A stretch of DNA of 64,000 nucleotides from assembly GCF_900110465.1 (NCBI RefSeq), contig NZ_FODV01000022.1:1-64000 (forward strand), in the 5' to 3' direction. The position numbers and the translations under genes were made by a program. The notes beneath the pieces are model-generated. The model had not been told where the DNA came from, searched no databases, and was given only the letters and a program-made list of their open reading frames with translations. Every line of letters begins with the position of its first letter. Position 1 is the first letter of the stretch. Below, piece by piece: positions 1-7,835 of the stretch. This DNA is from Halogranum amylolyticum (GTDB taxonomy: Archaea > Halobacteriota > Halobacteria > Halobacteriales > Haloferacaceae).

Positions 1-2
1 TG

Positions 3-374
3 CTTGAATATAAGGGCGACTTGTACGGGACGCACGTCCTGCAGGTTGAAGCGCGAGGAACGACCAAAGAGTGTGCATCATGTGGTGTGGAGACGGCAAA
101 GCCCATCTGGGTTCGTGAGCATTCGTGCCCTGCGTGTGGGTTTAAGACGGATCGAGACGCGAACGCGGCGATGAATGTTCTGCAACGCGGCTGTTCTGAA
201 TTAGGGCTGGGATGGCCCGAAGATACGCCTGTGGAGAGTGTGACCGTCCCCAGAAACGCATCGCGTTTCTGGCGTGCGAACGAGAGCTTCGCTCTCGTCA
301 ACGCTACGGACGCCGCTGATTTCCAGCGCGTGTCTGCAAGTCACGTCATCGAAACAGGAAACCTGTCCTCGTAA
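3..374 (+). CDS. tnpB: TnpB, RNA-guided nuclease of IS200/IS605 element (5' end outside window)
   Basis: The frame is open from base 3, and the first residues belong to the interior of the protein. The C-terminal zinc ribbon is present: CASCG near residue 25 of the visible part and CPACG some 17 residues later. Immediately after comes DRDANAAMN, which carries the last RuvC aspartate of TnpB. The tail ending in a VIETGN motif is like other haloarchaeal IS1341-type TnpB proteins. TnpB family members are guided by RNA made from the 3' end of their own gene and cut DNA at the matching site, helping the element persist. Activity here cannot be judged because the first two RuvC residues are outside the window. 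Confidence 0.85.
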   Translation, partial: LEYKGDLYGTHVLQVEARGTTKECASCGVETAKPIWVREHSCPACGFKTDRDANAAMNVLQRGCSELGLGWPEDTPVESVTVPRNASRFWRANESFALVNATDAADFQRVSASHVIETGNLSS

Positions 375-384
375 GAACAGGATC

Positions 385-406
385 CCCCGCGCCACCGTGC
401 GCGGGG
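385..406 (+). other. Right-end hairpin of the IS element, possible 3' part of the guide RNA scaffold
   Basis: CCCCGCGC and GCGCGGGG form a perfect eight-pair stem with a CACCGT loop, starting 10 bases after the tnpB stop. In IS200/IS605 elements a subterminal hairpin is the TnpA recognition site, and the RNA copied from this end serves as the TnpB scaffold. By that model the guide would begin just after the TCAA at 413-416. Function is inferred from family knowledge. Confidence 0.5.
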
Positions 407-518
407 TAACATTCAAATCGCACTCTCCCTTACTATGCCTGTTCAGGTCAGCGAGGCCTGACAGGGCGGGTCGAACCACGCGCCACCACGATGCGCGGCA
501 GCCGACCACGAGACCGTC

Positions 519-728
519 ATGCAACTCACTCACTACATCCGACAGTCGTCCGACGAGGAGCGCGAGGCCGAGACGACCCCTGGTCGTCGACGCGGCCAGT
601 ATCTCCTCGTCAGCGGTGCCGTGCTCGCAGTCGCCGCGCTCGCACGTCGTCGGCGACGACGTCGCCGCGACGAACGGGAGATGGTCACCATCGAGATCAG
701 AGACGAACCGGCGACGCCGGGACGTTGA
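519..728 (+). CDS. Small single-pass membrane protein, arginine-rich stop-transfer region
   Basis: 69 residues: an acidic N-terminal stretch (SSDEEREAE), one hydrophobic helix around residues 28-42 (YLLVSGAVLAVAALA), then a run of eight arginines and an acidic tail. The arginine run would fix the C-terminus in the cytoplasm by the positive-inside rule. I do not recognise a family. It lies alone between the IS end and the site-2 protease gene and points the same way. It could be a chance ORF, but the helix and composition favour a gene. Confidence 0.5.
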   Translation: MQLTHYIRQSSDEEREAETTPGRRRGQYLLVSGAVLAVAALARRRRRRRRDEREMVTIEIRDEPATPGR

Positions 729-793
729 CGTCCGGCGTCGCCGAACTCTCGTAACCCGAACGCCTTTTGCGCACCGAGCCCTCAATTCGCCCA

Positions 794-2605
794 ATGAATC
801 CGCTGCTCTGGGTACTTGCAGGTGTCCTTCTGTACTCAGTCGTCGCAGTCTCGCTGCAGTCTCGTGGACTAATCCCGAACTCCGTCCGCATTCAGGGACC
901 GCTCACGACGATCCACACGAAGCGTGGCCGGGCGTTCCTCAACTGGCTCGCACGGCCGAGACGCTTCTGGCGGGCGTGGAGCAACGTCGGCGTCGGCGTC
1001 GCGCTCGTCGTCATGGTCGGGTCGTTCTTCCTCTTCCTGCAGGCGGCCATCCAGACCGTCCGGAGCCCCCAGCCGACGGCGATCAACCAGCCGCGGAACT
1101 TCCTCGTCATCCCCGGCGTCAACGACTTCCTCCCGCTGTCGATGGCTCCCGAGATCGTCTTCGGACTGCTCGTCGGACTCGTCGTTCACGAAGGCGGCCA
1201 CGGGTTGCTCTGTCGCGTCGAGGACATCGACATCGAGTCGATGGGCGTCGTTCTCCTGACGATCCTGCCGATCGGCGCGTTCGTCGAACCGGACGAGGAG
1301 AGCCAACGAAAGGCCAACCGCGGTGCCCGCACGCGGATGTTCGCGGCGGGCGTGACCAACAACTTCGTCGTCACCATCCTCGCGTTCGCGCTCCTGTTCG
1401 GCCCGATCGTCGGCGCCATCGGCGTCGCCCCGGGCGTCGCCGTGGCCGGGTCCTACGGCGGGTCGCCCGCTTCGGAGGCCGGCATCGGCGGCGGCGACCG
1501 CATCGTCGGTATCGATGGACAGGAAGTCGAGAACGAGTCGGCGTTCGACGCCGCCTGGGCGGAGGCCGAGGGGCAGTCGGTGACGCTCTCGGTCGCCGGC
1601 TCCGAGGGAGAGACCCGCGAAGTGACCGTCGAACGCTCGCTCGTGATCGTCGGTACCATCGGCGGCAACCCGGCGAACCTCACCATCGACCAGAACGACG
1701 ACCCGGTGACGGTCCGGTCGGTCAACGGCACGCAGGTCTCGACGCGGGCGGAGTTCCGCGAGGCGGTCGGCAACGACACGTTCGCCCGTCTCGAGACGTC
1801 GCGCGGGACGCAGGTCGTCCCCGTCGGCGCGTACGTGACGGGCACGCAGGAGAACCAGCCGATGTCCGAGGCGATGCAGGGGGCAGGCGACGACCCCAAC
1901 GGGAGCTTCGTCGTCACCCGAATCGGCGGTGAACGCGTCACGTCCTCGGAGGAGTTGAGTCGCGTCCTCGACGGCTACTCGGGCGGTGACACGGTCGACG
2001 TCGAGGCGTACGTCGACGGCGAACTCCGGACGTACACGGTGACGTTCGACTCGGAGCGCGAGGACGCGTTCCTGGGAGTGAACCTCTTCTCGGGGACGAG
2101 CGGCCTCTCGATGACGGACCTCGGAATCCAGAGCTACCCCGCCTCGACGTATCTCACGCTGTTGGGCGGTGACACCGAGGCAGACGCGCTCTCCGGACCG
2201 CTCACGTCGACGGTCGACACGTTCCGCGGGCTCGCGTTCGTCGCGCTCATCCTCCCGCTGGCGAGCGTCTTCGGCCTCCCGTACAACTTCCCCGGCTTCA
2301 CCCCCGAGGTGATGAACTTCTTCGTGGTCGAGGGGCCGCTGGCCGCGCTCGGCGGTGGGGTGTTCATCGCAGCGAACCTGCTGTTCTGGACCGCGTGGAT
2401 CAACCTCCAGCTCGGGCTGTTCAACTGCATCCCCGGCTACCCGCTCGACGGCGGCCGCATCATGCGGACCAGCGTCGAGGCGATCGTCTCGCGGCTCCCC
2501 GTCAGCGACCCCTACCCCATCGTCCGCACCATCACCACCTCCATCGGCGTGACGATGCTGGCGGCGCTCATCCTGATGGTGTTCGGGCCGCAGCTGTTGG
2601 CCTGA
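794..2605 (+). CDS. Site-2 protease family (M50) intramembrane zinc protease with PDZ-like region
   Basis: 603 residues, multi-pass. The zinc motif HEGGH starts at residue 132 in a hydrophobic segment, and the second motif, NCIPGYPLDGG with the ligand aspartate near residue 552, lies in the C-terminal membrane part. Between them a soluble region contains a PDZ-like fold (about residues 225-290, GSPASEAGI then GDRIVGIDGQ) and probably a second, diverged copy. M50 proteases cut transmembrane segments of regulators. The substrate here is unknown. I chose ATG 794 rather than an in-frame TTG at 767 because it begins the first hydrophobic helix directly. Confidence 0.9.
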   Translation: MNPLLWVLAGVLLYSVVAVSLQSRGLIPNSVRIQGPLTTIHTKRGRAFLNWLARPRRFWRAWSNVGVGVALVVMVGSFFLFLQAAIQTVRSPQPTAINQPRNFLVIPGVNDFLPLSMAPEIVFGLLVGLVVHEGGHGLLCRVEDIDIESMGVVLLTILPIGAFVEPDEESQRKANRGARTRMFAAGVTNNFVVTILAFALLFGPIVGAIGVAPGVAVAGSYGGSPASEAGIGGGDRIVGIDGQEVENESAFDAAWAEAEGQSVTLSVAGSEGETREVTVERSLVIVGTIGGNPANLTIDQNDDPVTVRSVNGTQVSTRAEFREAVGNDTFARLETSRGTQVVPVGAYVTGTQENQPMSEAMQGAGDDPNGSFVVTRIGGERVTSSEELSRVLDGYSGGDTVDVEAYVDGELRTYTVTFDSEREDAFLGVNLFSGTSGLSMTDLGIQSYPASTYLTLLGGDTEADALSGPLTSTVDTFRGLAFVALILPLASVFGLPYNFPGFTPEVMNFFVVEGPLAALGGGVFIAANLLFWTAWINLQLGLFNCIPGYPLDGGRIMRTSVEAIVSRLPVSDPYPIVRTITTSIGVTMLAALILMVFGPQLLA

Positions 2606-2645
2606 ATCCGTAACCGCTTCTTGTCCCCGTCTCCGTTCTCCAGTA

Positions 2646-3116
2646 ATGAGCACCATCTACGTCGTCAGCGGATCGGCGACGGCTCCCACGGCGATGGCCT
2701 CCTACGACGCCGCGCTCGCGGCGGCGAACATCCACAACTACAACCTGGTCGCCGTCTCGTCGGTGATCCCGGCCGACGCGACGGTCGAGACGGTCGGCTC
2801 CGCTCCCGACCTCGGCCCCGCGGGCAACCGGCTGACCGTCGTCGAGGCGCGAGCGACGACAGGCGAGACGGGGACCGTCAGCGCGGGGCTCGGCTGGACG
2901 ACCGGCGACGGACCGGGGCTGTTCTACGAGGCCAGCGGTACCGACCCCGAGACCGTCGAGTCGGCCGTCCGCGAGGGGCTCGACGCCGGCCGCGGGCTCA
3001 GAGAGTGGTCGTTCGACGACGAGGCGGTCGCCGTGACGACCGCAGACGCCGACGGCGAGGGGTACACCACGGCGCTCACGGTCGCCGCCTACGGACAGAG
3101 CGAGCCGATCCTCTGA
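2646..3116 (+). CDS. pdaD: Pyruvoyl-dependent arginine decarboxylase
   Basis: 156 residues, the usual length. The proenzyme cleaves itself between the serines of AVSSVIP (Ser38-Ser39), turning the second serine into the pyruvoyl cofactor. The C-terminal part has the family's EW..DDE..AV...D pattern. The enzyme makes agmatine from arginine. In archaea agmatine feeds polyamine synthesis and modification of tRNA-Ile2 (agmatidine). It starts 40 bases after the protease stop and could share its transcript, though the two functions are unrelated. Confidence 0.9.
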   Translation: MSTIYVVSGSATAPTAMASYDAALAAANIHNYNLVAVSSVIPADATVETVGSAPDLGPAGNRLTVVEARATTGETGTVSAGLGWTTGDGPGLFYEASGTDPETVESAVREGLDAGRGLREWSFDDEAVAVTTADADGEGYTTALTVAAYGQSEPIL

Positions 3117-3152
3117 CGGTCGAGCAGCGGCGATTTCAACGTCCTCCGACGG

Positions 3153-3162
3153 CTTTATACAC
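3153..3162 (+). promoter_or_regulatory. TATA box of the gene at 3194
   Basis: CTTTATACAC lies about 32-41 bases before the ATG at 3194, so transcription would start close to the start codon, as is common for haloarchaeal leaderless or short-leader transcripts. Confidence 0.5.
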
Positions 3163-3193
3163 GGCGTTCGCATAGTGCTGGTAGCATCTCCTT

Positions 3194-3577
3194 ATGAATG
3201 GAAACAATCCGTACGCGGGTGCCCCAGGTGTCGTCGATGCCGGTCAACCCTCGCAGGACGTCGAACTCACGCTCGACCAGAAACGGATGCTTCGCCGCGC
3301 CGTCGCCGGCATCGTCGCCCAGACCCGGACCTATCTCCCCGATAGCTACGCTATCGGCTCTGAGCTCTCCTACGGGTCGAACGGGCCGGAGGCGACCGTC
3401 GCGGTCCACCCGCCGGCGGGTCACCCCGTCAGCGCCGGCTTCACGCCGGATATCGACGATCTCGAGTCGGGTCTCGACGACGACGACCGGCGCGAGGTCG
3501 CCCGCGGACTCGCCGCCAGCGCGGCGCTGCAGGTGATGAACGCCGTCGGCGACGGCGTCGCACAGACCGCCCGCTAG
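3194..3577 (+). CDS. DUF5811-like haloarchaeal protein
   Basis: 127 residues, acidic, without membrane segments. The core (QKRMLRRAVAGIVAQTRTYLPDSYAIGSEL, here given as residues about 29-59) and the C-terminal helix rich in alanine are typical of a conserved haloarchaeal family that I recall as DUF5811. Function unknown. It has its own TATA element and stands alone between pdaD and a convergent gene. The family name is from memory and needs a profile search. Confidence 0.75.
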   Translation: MNGNNPYAGAPGVVDAGQPSQDVELTLDQKRMLRRAVAGIVAQTRTYLPDSYAIGSELSYGSNGPEATVAVHPPAGHPVSAGFTPDIDDLESGLDDDDRREVARGLAASAALQVMNAVGDGVAQTAR

Positions 3578-3704
3578 ACGGACTGTTCTCCCTGGACCGT
3601 TCGTCTCACGATCCCCTCACGAGCGCCCAGCGACCGCTGTCGGAAGCGTCGACGGCGCCGTCGCTGCCGACGTACGGAGTCGAGCGAACGAGTGTCCGTC
3701 GCGA

Positions 3705-3950
3705 CTACGGCGCGTCGTCACGTTCTCGGCCGGACGCGTCGGGCGTCTCCGGCGTGTCGACGAACGGCCCGTAGCCGACGACGAGTGCGGACGGGAGTCC
3801 ACCGGCACCGGCACCGATGGCCGTCGGCACCGACGTCAGCAGCCCTCCCACGGCGCCGACTGCGAGTGGCACCGGGAGCACCGCCAGCACGAGGTCGTAC
3901 CGCGAGACGGTTTCGTGGTCTGTGCGACCGGTCGAGAACGCGTCCCGCAC
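3705..3950 (-). CDS. Small membrane protein
   Basis: 81 residues from a GTG start. Two hydrophobic helices (about residues 19-38 and 40-62, glycine/alanine-rich) and an acidic cytoplasmic tail. Small two-helix proteins like this are common in haloarchaea and I cannot assign a function. It lies downstream of infB on the same strand, 84 bases after the infB stop, so it may be at the end of that transcript. The start is not certain. Confidence 0.65.
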   Translation of the reverse strand: MRDAFSTGRTDHETVSRYDLVLAVLPVPLAVGAVGGLLTSVPTAIGAGAGGLPSALVVGYGPFVDTPETPDASGRERDDAP

Positions 3951-4034
3951 GCTCGTCTGTGCGTTCCTCCGTGCGCCCCTACTCGGCGAGCGGTAAAAAC
4001 GGATTCTGCCGTGGTCGACTCCCGGGGACCGAGG

Positions 4035-5837
4035 TTACTTCCCCCAGAAGGGGTCGCGGCGGCGGTGTTTGTCGAGGTAGCTCTGGAGCGCCTCGAGTTC
4101 GTCGCCCGGGATCTCTCCCGAGAGCTCCTGTTCGAGGATCTTCGCGTGTTTCTCGGGGAGGTCGATCCAGAGTTCGTCGCCCTCGTCGATCTGTCGGCCG
4201 ACGGTCGGACCGTCGATAGCGACGCTGACGCGCGATCCGGCGCGGGCCTGCTTGACGTCCTCGCCTTGCTCTTGGATCCCGTTGAGCTGGCCGACACGCG
4301 TCGGTTCGTTCCCCTCCCACTTGACGACGTACTGGTTGTTCTTCAGCGTCCCCGCCAGCACCTCGACGCCGACGACGGCGGGGTTGTTCTGCCGGAACAC
4401 GTGGTCTTCGAGGATACGGAACCGACACGGCCGAACGATCTTGTCGAGGACGGTCTCCTGCTGGGCACGCTTGCGCTCCGTGACGAACTCGTCGTAGTCC
4501 TCGACGAGCTGGTAGATGACGTCGTGGCTGAACAGGCGGACGTCGGAGTCTTCGAGGTCCTCCTCGGCGTCCGGGAGCACGTCGACGTTGAACCCGAGGA
4601 TCACCTTGTGTTCGTCTTCGCGGGCCGTCCCCGCGATGGAGACGTCTCGGGGGGCGACGTCGCCGACCTCCGCTCGGAGGATCGGCACCTCGGCCTCCTG
4701 CAACGCGTTGGCCATCGCCTCCAGCGAGCCGAGCGTGTCGGCTTTGACGACGACGCCCTGCTCTTCGGTCTCGACCTCGATGCCGGCGAGTTCGGCTTGG
4801 ACCTCCTCGATCACCTCGTCGACGTCGCGGTCGCGGACGACGCGGACCGGCGCGCCGGCCATCGCGTCTTCGAGGTCGGGGGCGGCGATCTTGATCCCCG
4901 TCGCCGCCGACACCTGGTCGACGCGGTCGAACCGCTTCTCCGTCCGGATCTCGGCGTTCGGCCGCGGCTGGAGGAGCGCGCGAACCTCCGTGACAATGGG
5001 GCTGTTCGCCCCGCCGACCACGATGGTCTCGTCCTCTCGGACCGTCCCGTCGTAGAGGACGACGTCGAGGGTCGCCCCGAACCCGCGTTCTTCTTTCACT
5101 TCGAGCACCGTCCCCTTGCCGGGGCCGGCGACGTCGATCTCCATCTCCGCTTTCATGTAGCGCTGGGAGAGCCCCATCAGGACGGCCAGCAGGTCCGGGA
5201 TCCCCTCGCCGGTCATCGCCGAGAGGGGGACGACGCCGATGTTCTTCGTGAAGTTCTGGACGCGCCAGTAGAGGTCCGCCGAGAACCCCTCGTCGGAGAG
5301 GTTGCCGATGATCTCGTAGAGGTTCTCGTCGAGGCGCTGGCGGGCCTGCTTGCTCTGTGCCTCGTAGGTCTGCTGGATCGGTTCGCCTTCCTGTGGGTTC
5401 CACCCCGGCGTCGTGTCGATCTTGTTCGCGGCGACGATGAACGGCGTCCCCGTCCGCTTGAGGATGTCGATGGCCTCCAGCGTCTGTGGCTGGAAGCCGT
5501 CGTTGACGTCGACGACGAGCACGGCGATGTCCGCGAGCGCCCCGCCCCGTGAGCGGAGCGTCGTGAAGGAGTGGTGCCCCGGCGTGTCGATGAAGAGCAG
5601 TCCCGGCAGGTCGAAGTCGTCGGGGTCGACGAGGCTCCCCGCCATCTGCGAGACAGTGTCGAGCGGCACCGCCGTCGCACCGATGTGCTGCGTGATGGCG
5701 CCGGCCTCGCCCTCGCTGACGGCCGACCCGCGGATCTTGTCGAGCAGTGTGGTCTTCCCGTGGTCGACGTGGCCGAGGACGGCGACGATGGGGGTGCGTA
5801 GCGTTCCCGTCTGATCGTGTGTATCTGTGTCCGACAT
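4035..5837 (-). CDS. infB: Translation initiation factor IF-2 (aIF5B)
   Basis: 600 residues, full length for the archaeal factor. The GTPase domain is at the N-terminus with G1 GHVDHGKT at residues 22-29, G3 DTPGHHSF and G4 NKID. Domain II, the alpha/beta domain III and the C-terminal beta-barrel follow. The N-terminus lacks the long extension of eukaryotic eIF5B, and no intein interrupts the G motifs. The factor joins the ribosomal subunits during initiation. The TATA-like AT-rich stretch near 5885-5895 is probably its promoter. Confidence 0.97.
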   Translation of the reverse strand: MSDTDTHDQTGTLRTPIVAVLGHVDHGKTTLLDKIRGSAVSEGEAGAITQHIGATAVPLDTVSQMAGSLVDPDDFDLPGLLFIDTPGHHSFTTLRSRGGALADIAVLVVDVNDGFQPQTLEAIDILKRTGTPFIVAANKIDTTPGWNPQEGEPIQQTYEAQSKQARQRLDENLYEIIGNLSDEGFSADLYWRVQNFTKNIGVVPLSAMTGEGIPDLLAVLMGLSQRYMKAEMEIDVAGPGKGTVLEVKEERGFGATLDVVLYDGTVREDETIVVGGANSPIVTEVRALLQPRPNAEIRTEKRFDRVDQVSAATGIKIAAPDLEDAMAGAPVRVVRDRDVDEVIEEVQAELAGIEVETEEQGVVVKADTLGSLEAMANALQEAEVPILRAEVGDVAPRDVSIAGTAREDEHKVILGFNVDVLPDAEEDLEDSDVRLFSHDVIYQLVEDYDEFVTERKRAQQETVLDKIVRPCRFRILEDHVFRQNNPAVVGVEVLAGTLKNNQYVVKWEGNEPTRVGQLNGIQEQGEDVKQARAGSRVSVAIDGPTVGRQIDEGDELWIDLPEKHAKILEQELSGEIPGDELEALQSYLDKHRRRDPFWGK

Positions 5838-6004
5838 CGAAAATCACCCGGTAGAAGTGTTCTTGTGTGAGTTGAGCGGTGGATTGTAGTTAAGTCTTTC
5901 AACTCGGCGGGAGCGCGGCGGGGACGATCTCGGCGCCGCCGACCGGCGAGCGGCCGTCAGACGCGCCCCGTGGCGTTTATGTGAAGCCACACGAATACCG
6001 AAGC

Positions 6005-6253
6005 ATGGCCGACATACTCGCCGAGAACCTCTCCGGTAAGGCCGTCATGGGCTCTGACGGCACCGAGCTGGGGATGCTGTACAACATCACGATGAACCTG
6101 AAGTCGGGCGAACTCCGCGATCTCGTGGTCGAACCCCACGAGGGAGAGCTCGCGCCGAGTCAGTCCTCGTTCGACACCGACGAAGACGGGCACTTCCGCG
6201 TCCCCGTCGGTCGCGTGCAGGCAATCAAGGATTACATCGTCGTCCAGCGCTAA
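6005..6253 (+). CDS. PRC-barrel domain protein
   Basis: 82 residues, a single PRC-barrel: LSGKAVMGSDGTELGMLYNI at the front and a VPVGRVQAIKDYIVV end. PRC-barrels are small beta-barrels found in photosystem H-subunits and in RimM-like ribosome maturation factors. In archaea stand-alone copies often sit beside nob1, as here (five bases apart), which hints at a role in ribosome biogenesis, by context only. A TATA-like GTTTATGTG lies about 30 bases upstream. Confidence 0.85.
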   Translation: MADILAENLSGKAVMGSDGTELGMLYNITMNLKSGELRDLVVEPHEGELAPSQSSFDTDEDGHFRVPVGRVQAIKDYIVVQR

Positions 6254-6258
6254 GGTAG

Positions 6259-6717
6259 ATGCACGTTCTCGATTCTTCCGCGTTCATCCACGAGTATCAC
6301 ACCGACAACGAGACGGCGTCGATCCCGATGGTCCAGTCGGAGCTCGAAGGCGAACACGCCTTCCGCTTCGACGCGATGGAGGGTGCCGGGATGCACATCC
6401 ACATCCCCGCCGAGGGAACGGTCGAGAAGGTCGTCCGCGCCGCGGGCGAGACCGGCGACGCCGACGTGCTCTCCGACACCGACGTCCGTCTCGTCGCCGC
6501 CGCCTTCGAACTCTCGGGGACGCTCGTCACCGACGACTACGCGATGCAGAACGTCGCGAACCACCTCGGCGTCACCGTCGAGGCCATCGCACAGGACGGC
6601 ATCAGCGAACAGCGCGACTGGAAGTTCCAGTGTTCCGGCTGTGGTCGCGAGTTCGACGACCAGAAGGAGCGGTGTCCCATCTGCGGGAGCGACCTTACGC
6701 GGAAGAACCCCGCCTGA
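6259..6717 (+). CDS. nob1: Nob1-type endoribonuclease (PIN domain plus zinc ribbon)
   Basis: 152 residues. The PIN domain spans residues 1-105 and has the acidic catalytic residues (Asp5 in VLDSSAF, TDDYAMQN further on). The C-terminal rubredoxin-like ribbon has CSGC and CPIC knuckles. Nob1 cuts the 3' end of pre-16S rRNA during small-subunit maturation. The gene is probably co-transcribed with the PRC-barrel gene upstream and the small membrane protein gene ten bases downstream. Confidence 0.92.
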   Translation: MHVLDSSAFIHEYHTDNETASIPMVQSELEGEHAFRFDAMEGAGMHIHIPAEGTVEKVVRAAGETGDADVLSDTDVRLVAAAFELSGTLVTDDYAMQNVANHLGVTVEAIAQDGISEQRDWKFQCSGCGREFDDQKERCPICGSDLTRKNPA

Positions 6718-6726
6718 GCGCCCGCG

Positions 6727-6945
6727 ATGGACCCCGACGAGTCGATCGAGGGGGACGGCCGTCACTCGAAGAGTGACACACTCACCGGCTGGCGCATCGC
6801 GGGCCTCGGGATGGTGCTCGTCGGCATCCCTTACCTCGTCTCGCTACCCGGACTCGTCGACGGGCTGTTCTCTCTCGTCGGACTGGGCTGTCTCGTCTGG
6901 GGTTGGTACCGACTCTTCCAGACGCGGCGACGCGACCGGGACTAG
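6727..6945 (+). CDS. Small membrane protein
   Basis: 72 residues with an acidic N-terminus and two hydrophobic stretches (about residues 22-42 and 45-61) ending in a basic RRRDRD tail. It starts ten bases after nob1 and is probably in the same operon. Its last four bases overlap the end of the convergent CPBP protease gene. Family not recognised. Confidence 0.7.
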   Translation: MDPDESIEGDGRHSKSDTLTGWRIAGLGMVLVGIPYLVSLPGLVDGLFSLVGLGCLVWGWYRLFQTRRRDRD

Positions 6946-7676
6946 AGCACGCCGGTCAGCGTCGCGTACTGCGAGACGAACTGCACCGCGTTGAACAGAC
7001 CGTGGACGACGATGGGGACGACGATGTTGTCGGTCAGCTCGTAGAGCGCGCCGAGCAGCGCCCCGAGTGCGAAGATGATGGCGATCGTCGTGAACTGTCC
7101 CTCGCCGAGCAGCGACGGCAGGTGGATCGACGCGAAGATGAGACTCGCACCGACGATGGCGACGACGGGACCGTAGGCACGGCGGATCGTCCCCTGGACG
7201 ATACCCCGGAAGATGAGCTCCTCGGTCGGCCCGACGAGCAGGATGGTGACGGGAACGAGATACAGCAGATAGGCGGGGTTCTGCCGTCCGTTCGCGACGA
7301 TCTGGCTCTCTGCCGTGTTAGCGCCGAGTAGACTGCTGACGATGCTGAGCACGTAGAGCGCTCCGAAGAGCGTCACGAGGCCGCCGACGATCCACCCGAC
7401 GTCCCGTAGCGTCGGGACGCGCCAGCGGATGAGTTCCCAGTCGTCGCGGAGCGCGAGGTAGGCTGCGACGGCGATGCCGAAGCCGACGAACTGGAAGGCG
7501 CTGCGCATCGCACGCGGTCCCGGTTCGGTCAACACGAACCCGAGCGATCGGAGCAGTTCGACACCCAGTGAGACGGAGAGCACCGCGACCAGATACGCGC
7601 CGGCGACGGCGCTGATGACTGCACCGACGGTTTGGAGGTGAAGTCGCCAACCAGTCGAGGAGACGTCAGTTCCCAT
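6942..7676 (-). CDS. CPBP family intramembrane metalloprotease
   Basis: 244 residues, about eight hydrophobic segments. The family motifs are present: EE..R at Glu152-Glu153 and Arg157, His185 in FASIHLP, and His225 in VHGLFNA. CPBP (Abi) proteases are related to the Rce1 CAAX protease. In prokaryotes they are linked to maturation of peptides and bacteriocin immunity, but the substrate is rarely known. I chose ATG 7676. The frame stays open far upstream, but that stretch is antisense to the FAD oxidoreductase gene and is a shadow. Confidence 0.88.
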   Translation of the reverse strand: MGTDVSSTGWRLHLQTVGAVISAVAGAYLVAVLSVSLGVELLRSLGFVLTEPGPRAMRSAFQFVGFGIAVAAYLALRDDWELIRWRVPTLRDVGWIVGGLVTLFGALYVLSIVSSLLGANTAESQIVANGRQNPAYLLYLVPVTILLVGPTEELIFRGIVQGTIRRAYGPVVAIVGASLIFASIHLPSLLGEGQFTTIAIIFALGALLGALYELTDNIVVPIVVHGLFNAVQFVSQYATLTGVL

Positions 7677-7835
7677 TGACTCGCCGGAGATAGACGTCCC
7701 CGGCGAATAGATGCACCGATTACGGAGACGACTGCTCGATTCCCCGGAGCGTTCGGGGTGGCGGACGGAACGTTCTGCCGCCGAAGAACGCGCGATTATC
7801 TCTTCGGCTGACGTAGCTTCTCCCGGTGATTTGGC

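Larger units (their letters stand above)
1..416 (+). mobile_element. IS200/IS605-type insertion sequence, right-hand part
   Basis: The left edge of the window cuts into an element of the IS200/IS605 (IS1341-like) type. What is visible is the 3' part of its tnpB gene, then a perfect 8-bp hairpin (385-392 with 399-406, six-base loop), then TTCAA at 412-416. In the well-studied IS608 the right cleavage site is TCAA just outside a subterminal hairpin, so I place the right end at 416 by analogy. Whether a tnpA transposase lies upstream cannot be seen. No inverted terminal repeats are expected for this family. Confidence 0.75.

Noticed and set aside
439..465. CTGTTCAGG...CCTGACAG dyad just after the IS end
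   Set aside because: It needs a bulge to pair and lies outside the predicted element end; too weak to call a site.
274..1932. A 552-codon plus-strand frame over the first 2 kb
   Set aside because: Arginine-dominated composition with no motif; it overlaps tnpB and the site-2 protease in other frames.
3915..5552. A 545-codon open frame on the plus strand opposite infB
   Set aside because: It is the antisense shadow of infB, rich in Asp/Val/Leu/Arg with no domain; IF2 motifs on the other strand are decisive.
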